Positions 1 through 11,557 of a DNA stretch of 64,000 nt are shown here, one piece after another. The notes below the pieces were generated by a model, which saw only the letters and a program-made list of their open reading frames with translations, did not search any database and was not told where the DNA came from. Origin of the DNA: Vanessa cardui (lineage: Eukaryota > Arthropoda > Insecta > Lepidoptera > Nymphalidae); contig NC_061126.1 in NCBI RefSeq assembly GCF_905220365.1, positions 10,664,001-10,728,000 on the forward strand, in the 5' to 3' direction. The translations under genes and the position numbers were made by a program. Each line of letters starts with the position of its first letter. The first letter of the stretch is position 1.

Positions 1-572
1 ATACGCAGTACTTTAGCAACATTACATCCAACAGCGGAGACGGTAAAATGTTTTATCGTCAGACTTTATTGTACGATAGTTAATGGTGAAAATAGTACTT
101 CACGCTCGTACTTCACTGGTGTATCCGTAGCCTGTTACTTAAAACTGATTAAAAAATATACCTTGCAAAGATTCCTATAATAATATTCCATATTATTTAT
201 TTTTTTAATGATGTAACGTTATTGTAATTCGACGCGGTAGAATTCGATTTTCAATTTAGCGAAACTATTATCGTGATTGTTCCGGCTATGAATAAAAACC
301 GTATTCATAAACGGTTTTATCGTTTTTGGAGTATGCATTTATAGTAATGATTAGTTACAATTCACGGCATATTATAATTCCTAGCATGAAATTCAACCAA
401 AAATTGATTTTTAAAATTTGGATTCTATATTTATTTATTTATTTACTGAATATCATTATACATGCTGTGTTTATATAGACAACGATGTTTCAAAAACCCC
501 ACTGGATTTATCCGTAAATTGATATTCGTTGTCAACACTTATACTGAATTGTATATATAAATTATAATTAAT
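1..572. other. Unique A+T-rich stretch
   Basis: I see no gene, repeat family or structured element here. The only open frames are short and A+T-driven. The right edge grades into the degraded 5' end of a Helitron. Confidence 0.5.
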
Positions 573-751
573 TATATATTAATATCATAAATGTCTGTCT
601 GTCGCTTTTTCATGACAAACCGCTGAACCGTATTTGATGAAATCTGTTAGGAAGCAAATTTTAACTCCGAGAAAGGACAATGGCTACTTTTTTGCCTAAC
701 ACATGACAGCCAATACCCTCAGATGCGAACGAAGTCGCGGGCGAAAACTAG
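573..751 (+). mobile_element. Non-autonomous Helitron, Lep1-like
   Basis: The body carries the phrases common to short lepidopteran Helitrons: a tgtctgtctgtcgc block, then 'gacaaaccgctgaaccg', then 'gcctaacacatgaca', and a 3' end 'gaagtcgcgggcg...CTAG' followed by T. Helitrons end in CTRR and insert between A and T, and the 3' end at 748-752 fits. The 5' TC has degraded, so the left border is set by alignment to the better copy at 18546-18740. It has no coding capacity and must have been mobilised in trans by rolling-circle replication. Confidence 0.75.
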
Positions 752-1049
752 TAGCATATATTTTGTTGCGTATACAAATACATTAATAACCCTTCCCCAA
801 GAAGAAAGTAAAAAATAATAAAGAATGTATTCCAACAACGTCCTGTCTTCCAAAATCCATCATCAGCCATTCCAGAATTAAATAAAATATACCACTGGTT
901 TGGAAATCTACCTGTAGGTTTTACAGGGAAGCAATTCTGTAGTTACTCATTTCCAACACTTAGAACTCAATGTCAGACCAATACGATACAATTAAGTTTA
1001 TATAATATATCATGTCTGATCATGAACAGTTACTCTCATCCTGGTTATA

Positions 1050-1095
1050 GTGGGCTAGTTTTCCTAATAGTTGGCTATAAGGAAAACGAGCCCAC
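1050..1095. repeat. Short inverted repeat (hairpin)
   Basis: Arms 1050-1065 and 1080-1095 are complementary over 16 positions with one mismatch; the loop is 14 nt (1066-1079). The stem is shorter than the roughly 22 bp or more expected of a pre-miRNA, so I do not call it a miRNA. It may be the remains of a small terminal-inverted-repeat element. Confidence 0.6.
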
Positions 1096-1634
1096 ATGTA
1101 GACGCCTTAATAGTGCAAATATTGTAATTAAGTAGCTTCTATTTCTTCATAATTCATTGGATAATATGTTACAACCGGAAAGATTTGAAGAGCAGAACCA
1201 ACAGGTTTACGCACTTTTCGAGATTCTGTAAGATATCTATCTATATAAGAGCTGGTAGTAAGAGATTTAACGATACCAAATCATTAGAATTAATCAATAA
1301 GGCAGTTTATACGCGTTGAATTCAATACGTTTTCCTTCTGACAATTATTGGAGTGGCTTCGTAATGTGATCGACTACTTAAAGAATATTATGAAATGCTG
1401 AATATTTCTGTTGGCTGAATTTTATTCTAAACGTGAACACACACTTGTAACTCTTATGGTTGATGGACAGACATTGTTTCTTACAAAAAAGGACTCAGTT
1501 TAATCCGTCACGTTCCACGTAGAACTGTAGATAGTACACGTCTCAGAATTATTGCCGAATTATACAGATTTCTTCACTATATATTCTTGTATCACTTTTT
1601 CCCATTAATTTGAAAAAAGTACTAATTATTAATA

Positions 1635-1702
1635 ATTCTCTTTCAGGTAAGACGTTGCATCAATATCCAGTTAACGCATTAGAATAAGAAGATATCGTAA
1701 GT
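1635..1702 (+). promoter_or_regulatory. Candidate recursive splice site
   Basis: The sequence 'attctctttcag|gtaagac' juxtaposes a pyrimidine tract and AG acceptor (1645-1646) with a good GTAAG donor (from 1647). That is the zero-nucleotide-exon arrangement of ratchet points in long insect introns. A second strong donor, GTAAGT, lies 50 nt downstream (1697-1702), as in the exon-definition model of recursive splicing. A CAGGTAA heptamer is expected by chance a few times per strand in 64 kb, so this needs RNA support. It only makes sense if the window is intronic on the plus strand. Confidence 0.3.
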
Positions 1703-2189
1703 ACAATTGCTAATAAAATAAGTTTAAAATCGTCAAAAAACTTTGCTCGTCTTTCCGACCTTAAAAAATACATCTAATTGTGAACTATTAGTGCATGAAC
1801 ATTATTGAAAAGGCTTTTAAGGATCATCGCTTAATCCTCGCCTATGAACAGGGACAGCAAAATGGGTCTCTTTATTAAGGGTTGTCAAAATTGTTTGTTT
1901 GACAAATTAATGTTTACAAAAACTCAGTAACTGATAAGAAAAATTAGATATTTATATTTCTTTTTTGTGTTGAGTAAAATAAAAAACGAAGTTAACACGA
2001 TTTCTTATTATTTTTTATCAGTCCAAGTAACAAAAATGCTAATGTTTATAATTATTGACTTAACTTATTGGATAATGTATTTAGTACATTATTGAATAAT
2101 AATAGCATAGTGACATATACTCTGAGTTTTATAAAATGAAATCTATACTTATATTTTAAATGCGACACAAATTCTGCGTCAGTCACTTG

Positions 2190-2235
2190 TTTTTCAACCG
2201 ACTTCCAAAAGGAGGAGGTTATCAATTCGTCTGTA

Positions 2236-2267
<32 letters not shown>

Positions 2268-2640
2268 TATGTTTATTACCTCATAACTTTTCACTGGGTG
2301 GACCGATTTTGATAATTTTTTTTTTGTTTGAAAGGTAGTGCTTCCCGTGGGGTCCCATTTTTTTTTTATTTTTTTCCGATGATGGTATCCATGTGAAAAC
2401 GACATAAGTCTTAAATTTGCATTATGTATATGCGCGACAAATAGGTGAATAACTGAAAATCACGTTAACCAATTTTGATAATTCTTTTTTTATTATAAAA
2501 TATATACTTCAAGGGTAATTTGATGAAAGTTTGGTAAGGTTCTGAGCACAGGATCCATGACAAAGTAACGGAACGGAAGGGAACGGAACAATTCTGAGGA
2601 GCACGTTAGCGATACTAGGTCGAATCTTTTATTTATAGGT
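2190..2640 (+). repeat. PolyT-rich lepidopteran interspersed repeat (family E)
   Basis: This begins with 'aaccgacttccaaaagg' and 'aggaggttatc', continues through long T tracts (2236-2267), and twice carries a phrase close to 'ccgattttgataatt' (2303 and about 2469). It ends with a 'gaggagcacgttagcgatac' segment. I recognise the phrasing as a repeat common in Lepidoptera, but not its class. A 117-codon minus-strand frame across it (2052-2405) is lysine-rich only because of the T tracts and is not a gene. Arms of the foldback at 3313-3912 share the AACCGACTTC motif. Confidence 0.6.
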
Positions 2641-2714
2641 TATTTGGATATTTGAGTCACCTTCCGTAATGTGGTTATGTTTATGTAATTATCATAGTCG
2701 AATATTATAATCAA

Positions 2715-2966
2715 CTAGCTACCCACCCCGGCTTCGCACGGGTGCAATACTGATACTAAATATACTACAGAATTTGTTTATATAAGACATCACATCGCAA
2801 ACTTCTAAAATTATCAGTGTTTCTTTACTATATTGTTCATGTATTATATACACAAACCTTCCCCTTGAATCACACTATCTTTTAAAAAAAACCGCATCAA
2901 AATCCGTTGCGTAGATTTAAAGATATAGGGACAGATAAAGCGACTTTGTTTTATACTATGTAGTGA
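2715..2966 (-). mobile_element. Non-autonomous Helitron, family D, internally deleted
   Basis: Read on the minus strand it starts TCACTACATAGTATAAAAC after an A and ends in CTAG followed by T, the canonical Helitron target arrangement. Before the 3' end is the GC-rich segment 'cccgtgcgaagccggg', which can form the usual terminal hairpin. At 252 bp it is shorter than its relatives at 28567-29172 (about 606 bp) and 44014-44504 (491 bp), so the interior has been lost. It has no coding capacity. Confidence 0.8.
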
Positions 2967-3312
2967 TGGAACTCCTATACGGCTCGCAGTTAGGGTGCGA
3001 TATGGGGCAGAATTTCTTACTATCTTTAATCAAATTTTGTGTATGTGATGTGATGTCATATGATGTCCGAAATATAGTTGGTCTTTTTCAAAGTTTTTTT
3101 GCTGAGTTCGATTACAGCTCTTTCGAGGGATCCTTGTAGTTAACGCCGCGTGTCGTATTAAATCCGCATTTTCGAAAGTCTATTTTTGCTTTATTCGCAA
3201 GTTTCCTTTGAAATTGTCCTCGAAGTAGTTTCTTACTCATATAAACGGGATGCTTAATCTATCCATATTAAAAAAAATTAGTTAGTCAACATCAGCTTCA
3301 CTTAAAATCAAA
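2967..3312. other. Unique stretch between mobile elements
   Basis: No gene or known repeat. There is a short run of gatgt-type direct repeats around 3048-3067. It separates a Helitron from the foldback element. Confidence 0.4.
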
Positions 3313-3912
3313 AAATAAATAAAATTTTAACAAAAAGAAAAACCGACTTCAAACAAAACACTATTTTAAAACAAATGAATATGCACGAAAAAGTAATAAA
3401 AATAATTGCGTATTCAACATATTTTTTAGAGTCTTCCTAAGTTCAATGAAATGAAAAATATTAGACTACTTAAAAGTCGATTAACGATTATATCATGTAG
3501 TTATAATTATTGTTATATTTGGAGTCGGTGTCAGCCAATAAAACCTAACAGTATATCTATTAAAAAACAATACGAGAATACTTTAACAAATATGTTTTTT
3601 ACAAATTACCTTTTACACAATAATATACTGGATCAATCAAGGGGCTCGTATCGCTTCTTTCTTTTGATTGTTGGGACAAGGGCACTGTGGCTGACACCGG
3701 CTCCAAATATAGCAATAACTATAACTACATGATATAATCGTTAATCGACTTTTAAGTAGTCTAATATTTTTCATTTCATTTAACTTAGGAAGACTCTAAA
3801 AAATATGTTGAATACGCAATTATTTTTATTACTTTTTCGTGCATATTCATTTGTTTTAAAATAGTGTTTTGTTTGAAGTCGGTTTTTCTTTTTGTTAAAA
3901 TTTTATTTATTT
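3313..3912. mobile_element. Foldback element with 225-bp near-perfect arms
   Basis: Left arm 3313-3537 and right arm 3688-3912 are reverse complements. Comparing them base by base I find four mismatches, all in the inner half, so identity is about 98%. The spacer (3538-3687) is 150 bp. The outer parts of the arms contain AACCGACTTC, shared with the repeat at 2190-2640. I see no convincing target-site duplication: the left flank has TTAA at 3302 and the right has TTAA at 3911, but not symmetrically. It could be a MITE or foldback transposon, or a local inverted duplication. A transcript across it would fold into a long double-stranded hairpin. The 93-codon frame inside it is not a gene. Confidence 0.85.
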
Positions 3913-3915
3913 AAG

Positions 3916-4037
3916 GTTAATCGTCGAACCGAATTCGATGAAATGTTAAAAAGCAAGCTGGAACTCCAAAGAAGCACATGGCTTTTATATACCTAAAATC
4001 GGAAACCTAACGCCTACAACGCAAGCAAAGTTGCTAG
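3916..4037 (+). mobile_element. Decayed Lep1-like Helitron fragment
   Basis: The segment 'cgaaccgaattcgatgaaat' followed by 'aagcaagctggaactcc' and 'cacatggct' matches the interior of the Helitrons at 573-751 and 18546-18740. A CTAG followed by T survives at the 3' end (4034-4038). The 5' half is missing; the neighbouring foldback abuts it directly and may have replaced or interrupted it. Confidence 0.5.
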
Positions 4038-6768
4038 TGACTACTACTTTCCTGTAATTTATTTAATTAAAGGAAAAAAAAACAACTGTCAACCTATCAA
4101 CCCTACGTTTATAAATACGACGTCAATACAAAACCGTTTTGCTCAAAGATTTCTCCAGGCTCGACACGTCCTCGTCCCTTTGTCCCATCTATTAATGAAG
4201 TCCCGTATTTGTCATCTTTAAAATCTCGAAATTAGTTTTTTCAATATTTAACTTTATTAGAATATATTAAGATTCAATTTTGTTTATCATAGCTCATAAG
4301 CGACATTGTGTAATCGGATTAAAGCGAACGATATAAGAAGTTTTCAACTTTTTTTAAATTCGTATTTCGAACATTGTTAAGATATTACAAAAAAATCTCA
4401 ACCGTTAACAATACCGTATTTATAATGTGTAATATATAATAGTAATTGTGCAGATGTTTTAATTAATTCTCAGAGACAAATATTCTTAGAATTTCTATAT
4501 TTAATATTAATGTAAACTGTTGTACAATCAACTTGGTCTTTTCGTTTTTGATTTCCACTTCAAGTACTTAAATATTCAATAGAAGCGCTAAAGAAATGTT
4601 TTAGTATTTTACAGCTTACTGCGAAGAATAGAAAAACTTTTCCAACTGTTCATCGTGCTACATTAAATCTCAATACAACATGAATTTTCCACCATCGAGC
4701 TACAATAAACAGTCTTACATTCCAATTCAAATTTATTCGACTGGCTAAATGTTGTGGTAATACAAAAAAATACATAAACTTAATAAAATTATGAATACCT
4801 GTTGCTTTATTTCTAATAAAATAAAATATTTTTAAAAATATATCCGTTTTGTTCCAATAGTCACTAGTTATCATACACCTTCTAGGGGATCCATAGTATA
4901 TACATAGTGTCGCACTTCAAGACAAATAAAACAAACGAGCAAAGTAATAAACAACATTATTATCTTGGTGTGCGTGAGAACTACGCTCAACACGCGCCAA
5001 ACGTTATAACTTTATTAGTGTGCGTGTACTTAGTGGCCAACTGTTGTTTTTTTTTCGATAGCTTCTCAACTTTGCCAAGTAAGCAAAGGTATAATTTGTA
5101 TTTTGACATTAATGTTTAATGAGTTTCTACACTAGTGTAGAAACCTTTGTTGTGTGTCTGATTCAAAGCAGCTATTTTTTTAAATCAAAATTTTGTATTT
5201 TGCCAGTCACAAAGGTAACTCACGTACGGACGATCATATAGAGCATTTGGATTACTATAGTTATTACTAAAAAAATACAATTAATTTGTGAGTAACTCAT
5301 TAAAAAAAATAGAAACATTATATATAAATCTAGTTATTAAATTGACTTAACAATAATGTTTTACTTATATATATGCCTAATAGTTTAATATTTTTTTAAA
5401 TTTATAAATTGTAGCTCAAACTGTATAAAGATACACACAGTATTATTCATTTCTTTTATCTCTTTTTGGTGAATACGTAGATAAGAATAGAGTGGAAAAT
5501 AAGTCAGTGACCCACTTAAATCTTAAATTAAACAGCAAAAAAACGTCCCAATAATTTAAAAACGCGACCTCGAAGCATTCGCGTGTCGTTTATTACAATA
5601 ACAGCCACCTGTGTTACACAATAATTCATCATAAAATGAGCTCGGTTTTTCTCGACTCGGTGCCGGCGAACCGTAAAATACACAGCCTCATAACTTGCTC
5701 AAACTGCATAAATCTCTTATTCTGATACTGAGAGCTCGATGAGATATTATAAGAATAACAATTTCATTTTTTTTTGGTCATAAACTTGTTTTATTCGAGC
5801 TGTTTCTTACGATTTTAACCGTTTCATATCGATCTGATCTCAAATTTATTGCATCGAATTATCTATTGCAATCTTAAAAATTTAATGGAATAAATAACCC
5901 GGAAATAGAATTTTACCAATAGGTTTTTTTTAATGAGAGTGTTTAATTAAGAACAAAGCTTTTATTATTAGGAGTATATAAAATATTTAATATTAAATAT
6001 AAAAACTTAAGCTTCAAATAATTTATATAATAATATATTTCACTTAATTCTATTAATTACAAATTTTAGTAACATGTATTATTATATTCATTCAAATAAT
6101 TATTCCACTTTAAATATCATTTTGCAAACAATAACCTGCTAAATGTTAAAATCAGTGAGAACATTACAATTTTCTACCAACGATTCCCTGTACCATAAAA
6201 TAGTATCAAAGTGTAAAGTGTTGGAACAAGGTAATATCGGACATAATAACCGTCTGTCGTCTCCTAGACTAGCGTCCCACTTCACAGGCTTAGGCTCAAG
6301 AGAAACATCTTTATTTTCAAGTGACGTGTACAAGATTCGCGCTCACCTGAATTTATGACCTCGTCGTTATCCGTATTCTTGAAAAATGACTACGCTTTCG
6401 AAAATTCATCGTGAAATGTAGACTTATATCATTTTTTGAGGACAATATAATTTTGTCATGTTATCTTTACTGTTTTTAGGTTAATTATGTAACACGAAAA
6501 TATTTTAAGGAAGTTCTTTTTTTTATTTTAATCAAATACAGAACAATTATAAATTATTAAAATCGTTTGGTGAAAATAGAATATACAAAATGTTCCGTAA
6601 AATGTATGAAGACTTTAAAGTATATTTAATACATTAAGATCTATGCGAAAAGAAACATTAATTATCATTCAAAATTACCAAAGTTATCATCACTTAGCGA
6701 AACGAAAACCACAACTGACAGACAATATTAAAGTTCCCTCGAAACAAATCCGCAGAATTAAAAAGCCA
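4038..6768. other. Unique stretch
   Basis: No gene is supported; the frames here (64-74 codons) are random. It holds a perfect 22-bp palindrome at 5123-5144 and otherwise A+T-rich DNA. Confidence 0.5.
5123..5144. repeat. Perfect 22-bp palindrome
   Basis: The 22 bases centred on ACTAGT read identically on both strands with no loop; the half-site is GTTTCTACACT. The symmetry stops at the next base on each side. It could be a dimeric factor site, the footprint of an excised element, or chance. Confidence 0.7.
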
Positions 6769-9050
6769 ATCTAAGTTATCCCATACAATTACCAGCCACT
6801 TACCACACCCCCATCTTTAAGGGGTGGCCAGTAATAATAAAGAGGCGTCACGTAGAACGATTCCTTCGGGATCAATGGCAAGGTGGGTGCATCCTGCATT
6901 TGTTAGGGAGCCTGTAATGGACTTGGAACTAAATGGAGTCATTTCACACGAGAGATTTAGAAGAGTATAGGAGAAAATTGGTCGTTATAATCCCTTTGGA
7001 GACGAAAGATACGTCGGTTATCAGATTGATAGTTCTTGGTAACTTGTATATTATACTAAAGCAACGGAATGGTACTTACCTGGACGCATAGAAATTGACG
7101 AATAAGAATGTATTAGTTAACTTTTTAATATTGATTCTTCTTATAAATTATATTGACTTTACAAATTTCTTTAATGACATTTGTATTGATTCAAATAATT
7201 AAAACCAGTTCGCTTAGAACTCAACAGAAACTCAATTTAGTTTTAATATTTCATAACGTCATAAATGATTCATTGATCTCGAAATTGATAATTAATCATA
7301 TTATTAATGGTACATTTTGTATTATTTCTATAATACTGACTGACAATTTATTTGAATACAATTCCAAGTTAGAACGCCTCATGAATTACCGCGATATCAG
7401 AGGGCACGCATTAAGCATCGGTGCCCCGAGGCCGGCCAGAGCTCATGAAATAATGCGGCATTACAGAATTCTGATGAATCGGTTCACGCGATCGGCATAA
7501 ATTAACTTGTTGCAATAACACCGGTGCATCATTTTATGACGATTTCAAGCAGCGTTAGCATGTTCTTTAACATTTCTCTTTTTGCTCTCATTTTATCCAG
7601 ATTTACATAATTTGAAAATGGAACACGTTCCATTATTTTATGATACGATTCTATATTCAAATCAATATTTCCTGTGTTTATTATATTCTTCCTTTTAATA
7701 ATGGAATTTTGACTTGAAATAAGTTCTAAAGTAGCAACTAATATCCAGAAAATTTGTAAGCGATACCCAATTACTGATAATAATTAATCTAATGTCTTAT
7801 AGGAAAGACTGAAACATATAGTATGGTTCAATACATTTTTATTCACCAATAACCTCGATCCATTTGAAAGTGATTTGAAATTTTAATTCTGACCTTACAA
7901 AGCAATCGTTTATCTTTACATTGCGGTAAATTGAACTCCTGACCTGCGTTGCCCTACGTTACCATATTTCTCCAACTAAAACACTGGAATCAAACGTTTA
8001 CGCTGGAGTTTCACATAATTTACTTATCGACTGACGTAGTTTCGACATCGAAAACAAAAGGAATTACTTACATAATAATATTAGTATATACAAAATGGAT
8101 AACAAACATTACGTTTTTTTTTTCGTAAAAATTGGATAAATTAATTGTGGTCCCAAATTAAATCAAGTATTTGTTTGAAAATTATAATAATTATGTATTT
8201 GTACCTTTTAACTTTATAACGTTTTTATTTTTATTATTTACCTTTACTAATATGACAAAGAGTTAATTATTGTTTGTTAACATTTTTTCACTTATCTACA
8301 TTATTTATGTTTAAAAAAAATGACATCCGTACATAAGGGGGAGGGGTTTTGAGGCTTTGCTAATAGTGAAAAAAATGAAAATCATATCGTATCGTAATAT
8401 TGATATCACATTAAAAAAATTGTCGTTAATTTTACTTTAAGCAACTTTATCGTAATTTAAAACTAAGACTGAACAAGTTATTAGCTGCTTGGTGACAAAC
8501 AGCTCAAACACCTAATACTTTAAAGCCTCGATTTGTTTTAGTTAATTACGGCCTTATTTTCACCACCCTTTAACTTTCGAGCCTGAGTGTAATCGTTAGA
8601 GCAACTCGGTATTCCGATCAAGATTCTGATCAAGAATATGACAGAACGTAACGTGACGTACTGTAGACAAGGAGCTTACCTTTTTAACGCAAGTAACAAT
8701 TACTTATGCAGATGACGGCACTTTATGCCTTCGGTCGTCACGATGTTATTAGCTTGTGTTTTCGGCCTTCGCACTAAAATGTTGGGTCAATATAAATTTA
8801 CCTGTTAGATTTAAGTTGCTATTTCGCGTTGAGAGTTACGCGCTCGTTATGGCATTATCGTCGGCCCCTTCTGCTCCGTCATAATGAAAGTTGCCTTCCC
8901 TGTAACTAATAAAAATAAATGCTAAAGGCAGCCGGGCTTCACGGGAGCGCTCTGAAACGTTATGTGTGTTGTTGATAATTGTCCGGATTTTCTTATGTAT
9001 TCGCCTGAGTAAGGTTTTGTCTTGGATATCGAACTACGAAATTTAAAACA
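6769..9050. other. Unique stretch with moderate-GC islands
   Basis: Blocks at about 6780-6960, 7365-7510 and 8560-8960 are richer in C+G than their surroundings and match no repeat I recognise. 7365-7510 forms the end of a 115-codon frame (7153-7500) with no domain. 8617-8637 has the near-tandem GATCAAGA motif. They look like candidate conserved non-coding elements, which is inference. Confidence 0.35.
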
Positions 9051-9290
9051 GGTTCAAACCCAGGCAAGCACCACTAAATATTCATGTGCTTAATTTGTGT
9101 TTATAATTCATAACGAGCTCGGCGGTGAAGGAAAACATCGTGAGGAAATGTGCATGTGTCTAATCCCATCAAAATTCTGCCACATGTATATTCCACAAAC
9201 AAGCAGTAGAACAGCGTGGTGGAATATGTTCCAAAGGGAAAGGAGGCCTTAGCCCAGGAGTGGGAAATAAATAGGCTGTTGTTGTTGTTA
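9051..9290 (+). mobile_element. tRNA-derived SINE (family 1), 5'-truncated
   Basis: The copy begins exactly at the B box (GGTTCAAACCC at 9051) and runs through the SINE body, including the 'acagcgtggtggaatatgtt' and 'ggaggccttagcccag' blocks, to a TTG tail (about 9277-9290). The A box and 5' tRNA head are missing. It has no target duplication that I can see. Confidence 0.85.
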
Positions 9291-11249
9291 GACTAACATT
9301 GACATTAATTTAAAAAAAATGTCTCTCTCCTCGGAAGTCATATCTCATAGGAATAATTTTTGAGATATTTTTTTAATATATGTGTGCCTCGTTCAAATAC
9401 ATCTGATAGCAAGTGGACATAACTCATAGACATTAGCACAGTTTTAACAATTTCTTATAACTATATTATATATTGTCTACCATTTGATGATTTGTATTGT
9501 ACCTAAACTTTTGTTTTGTGTTGTCTGTGTGATCCATAATATATTACTGTATAGCTCTCGTGTTTGCCCTAATCTTTAAACTCGAAATAATTTATTCATA
9601 TTGAATAGAATGAAATACTGACTCGTGACTGAATTTCCGTGTAGGGTCATGAAAAACACTTTGAAATCACGCTTTTTTCTTACGAATTCATACGAATTTT
9701 CAAAATAAGATATTGCAATATACAATGCTTTATAAGTTGGTGATTAATTATTATCATTAATATTACATAAAATGATTTGCTTACAAGCATTGTTTTAATT
9801 AAAGTTTTCAGAAGAAGAACGTCGTATGCGTTCTTAACATACTCACATATTAGTGTATATTTCGTCTTTTATTATCTATGATATAATATCTTGTCTCATG
9901 GCTCTGCAAATTCATCCTCCATACAGCCGAGGTTTGAGCGATAGCAAAGGCAGATTCCCAACGTTCCGACGTACTCATTGTTCCTCGCAAACAATGACCG
10001 ATCCGGTCACTCATGGCCACATATAAGCCACATAATTTTACAAACACTCAAACAAATTACATTCTTAACTCGTTGCGTTAAGGTGCTATTTTATGTGTAT
10101 GATTTTAATTGGGGAATTTTAGGGTCGCGTCGTACTGTACTAAGCGAGTTACTCGATTGCCGAAATATGCGAGAGGCCTTTATTTTGAATCATCCATTGA
10201 AGTTTCTGTTTCGATTTGTTTTGCGAATGTGCTTTTAATAATATAATCCGTGTAAAAAATGTATGTTATAGTGTTCTTCAGATAACTATACATTAATCTA
10301 GCTCATTTGATTTAATTGCTGATAATTGTATTGGAACAAACCGAAAGTAACGACAAACAAACTAGTACAAGAAATTAGTACAAGATTTTACGAATAAACT
10401 TGCTGTTTATTATAGATAACAATCGCCTTAACGTTGGATGCCTGGAATCGGCAATACTTGGTGTTATAGTCTAGCCGTAATCATTAATAAATGTAGCGCC
10501 AAATATCAATAAATTGTTCTGTCATGTTCTTATTAAATTGGTGAATTATTGTACACAGTACCTTGCTAATACGGGTGATATTAAGAATACTTTGGACTCC
10601 TACTTTCACTACCGGGCGCAGGTGCCCAAATGTAATGATAATCCAAAAACAAATTTAAATTAAGAATTTTTTTAATTAAAGTGAGAAATCTCTGAGGCGT
10701 CGATCTTTCTCCAATCAACTGCAAACGAGCTATTCGCAATGCTCACCTTAAAATGTAAAAAACCACTGACGTAGGCATTTCCGAAGAATTGCGCCAAAAG
10801 AGAGCCCCGTTGTCTTTTTACTTCAGACTAAATTGCAGAATTTAAATTCTAACCTCAATTCCTTATATGTGGATGGAACAGAAGACTTAAACCTATTTTA
10901 AGGTACTTTAACTCATGTAAAATTTTTTCTACATTTTTTACATTCCGGAGTAAATAGCGAATAGTTATTCTATCTAATATATCTAAGAAATAAATATAAG
11001 TTAATTTTACTAAACAATTTTATAAATAACAATAAATTTAAAAAACACATCAAATAAAATTAATTAATTGCATACAATTGAATAGAAAACATTTTTATAA
11101 TATTTTGTTTGATCAATCACTAAATTATTTCGAGTCTGCTGCTTGCATTTGTTTTGATTAAATTTTTATTACATTCAATTTAATTTCCTTAATTTATATT
11201 AATTTCAAATATCTAAAACATTTATGATTCGACTGACATTTCAACTAGT
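9291..11249. other. Unique stretch
   Basis: No gene is supported. A short GC-raised block near 10420-10510 contains clustered AT-core (homeodomain-type) sites such as TAATCATTAATAAA. The 65- and 86-codon frames at 9850-10238 lie on opposite strands of each other and show no domains. Confidence 0.45.
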
Positions 11250-11545
11250 AAAGTAAAAGTAAAGTAACCGCCTGTACATTTCCCACTGCTGAGGTAAGGC
11301 CTCCTCTTCCATTAAGGAGAGGGTTTGGAACATATTCCACCACGCTGTTCCACATGCACATGTGGCAGAATTTTGATGTAATTAGACACATACAGGTTTC
11401 CTCGCGATGTTTTCCTTCACCGCCGAGCACGAGATGAATTATAAACACAAATTAAGCACACATATATTTAGTGGTGCTTGCCTGGGTTTAAACCCGCCAT
11501 CATCGGTTAAGGTGCAAGCGTTCTAACCACTGGGCTATCTCAGCT
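11250..11545 (-). mobile_element. tRNA-derived SINE (family 1) with perfect 12-bp target duplication
   Basis: This minus-strand copy runs from the tRNA head (right end, rc of 'gcccagtggttagaac') to a 3' tail built of TTACTTTT-type units (left end). The 12-mer ATTTCAACTAGT flanks it exactly, at 11238-11249 and 11546-11557, showing target-primed insertion. A short internal deletion removes the block between 'ccacatg' and 'ggaacagcg'. The 67-codon frame inside it is part of the SINE. Confidence 0.92.
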
Positions 11546-11557
11546 ATTTCAACTAGT

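Larger units (their letters stand above)
752..2189. other. Unique non-coding stretch
   Basis: No recognisable gene or repeat family. It contains a 46-nt hairpin (1050-1095) and a candidate recursive splice site (1635-1702), both listed separately. The rest is unremarkable A+T-rich DNA. Confidence 0.5.

Noticed and set aside
2052..2405. 117-codon Lys-rich minus-strand frame
   Set aside because: The Lys runs are polyT tracts of an interspersed repeat read in reverse.
3451..3732. 93-codon frame
   Set aside because: Lies inside the foldback arms and spacer; no homology recognised.
7071..7083. Minus-strand CCAG|GTAAGTACC junction as a third recursive splice site
   Set aside because: The donor is good, but the upstream pyrimidine tract is weak and the strand is opposite to the other two candidates; kept only as a note.
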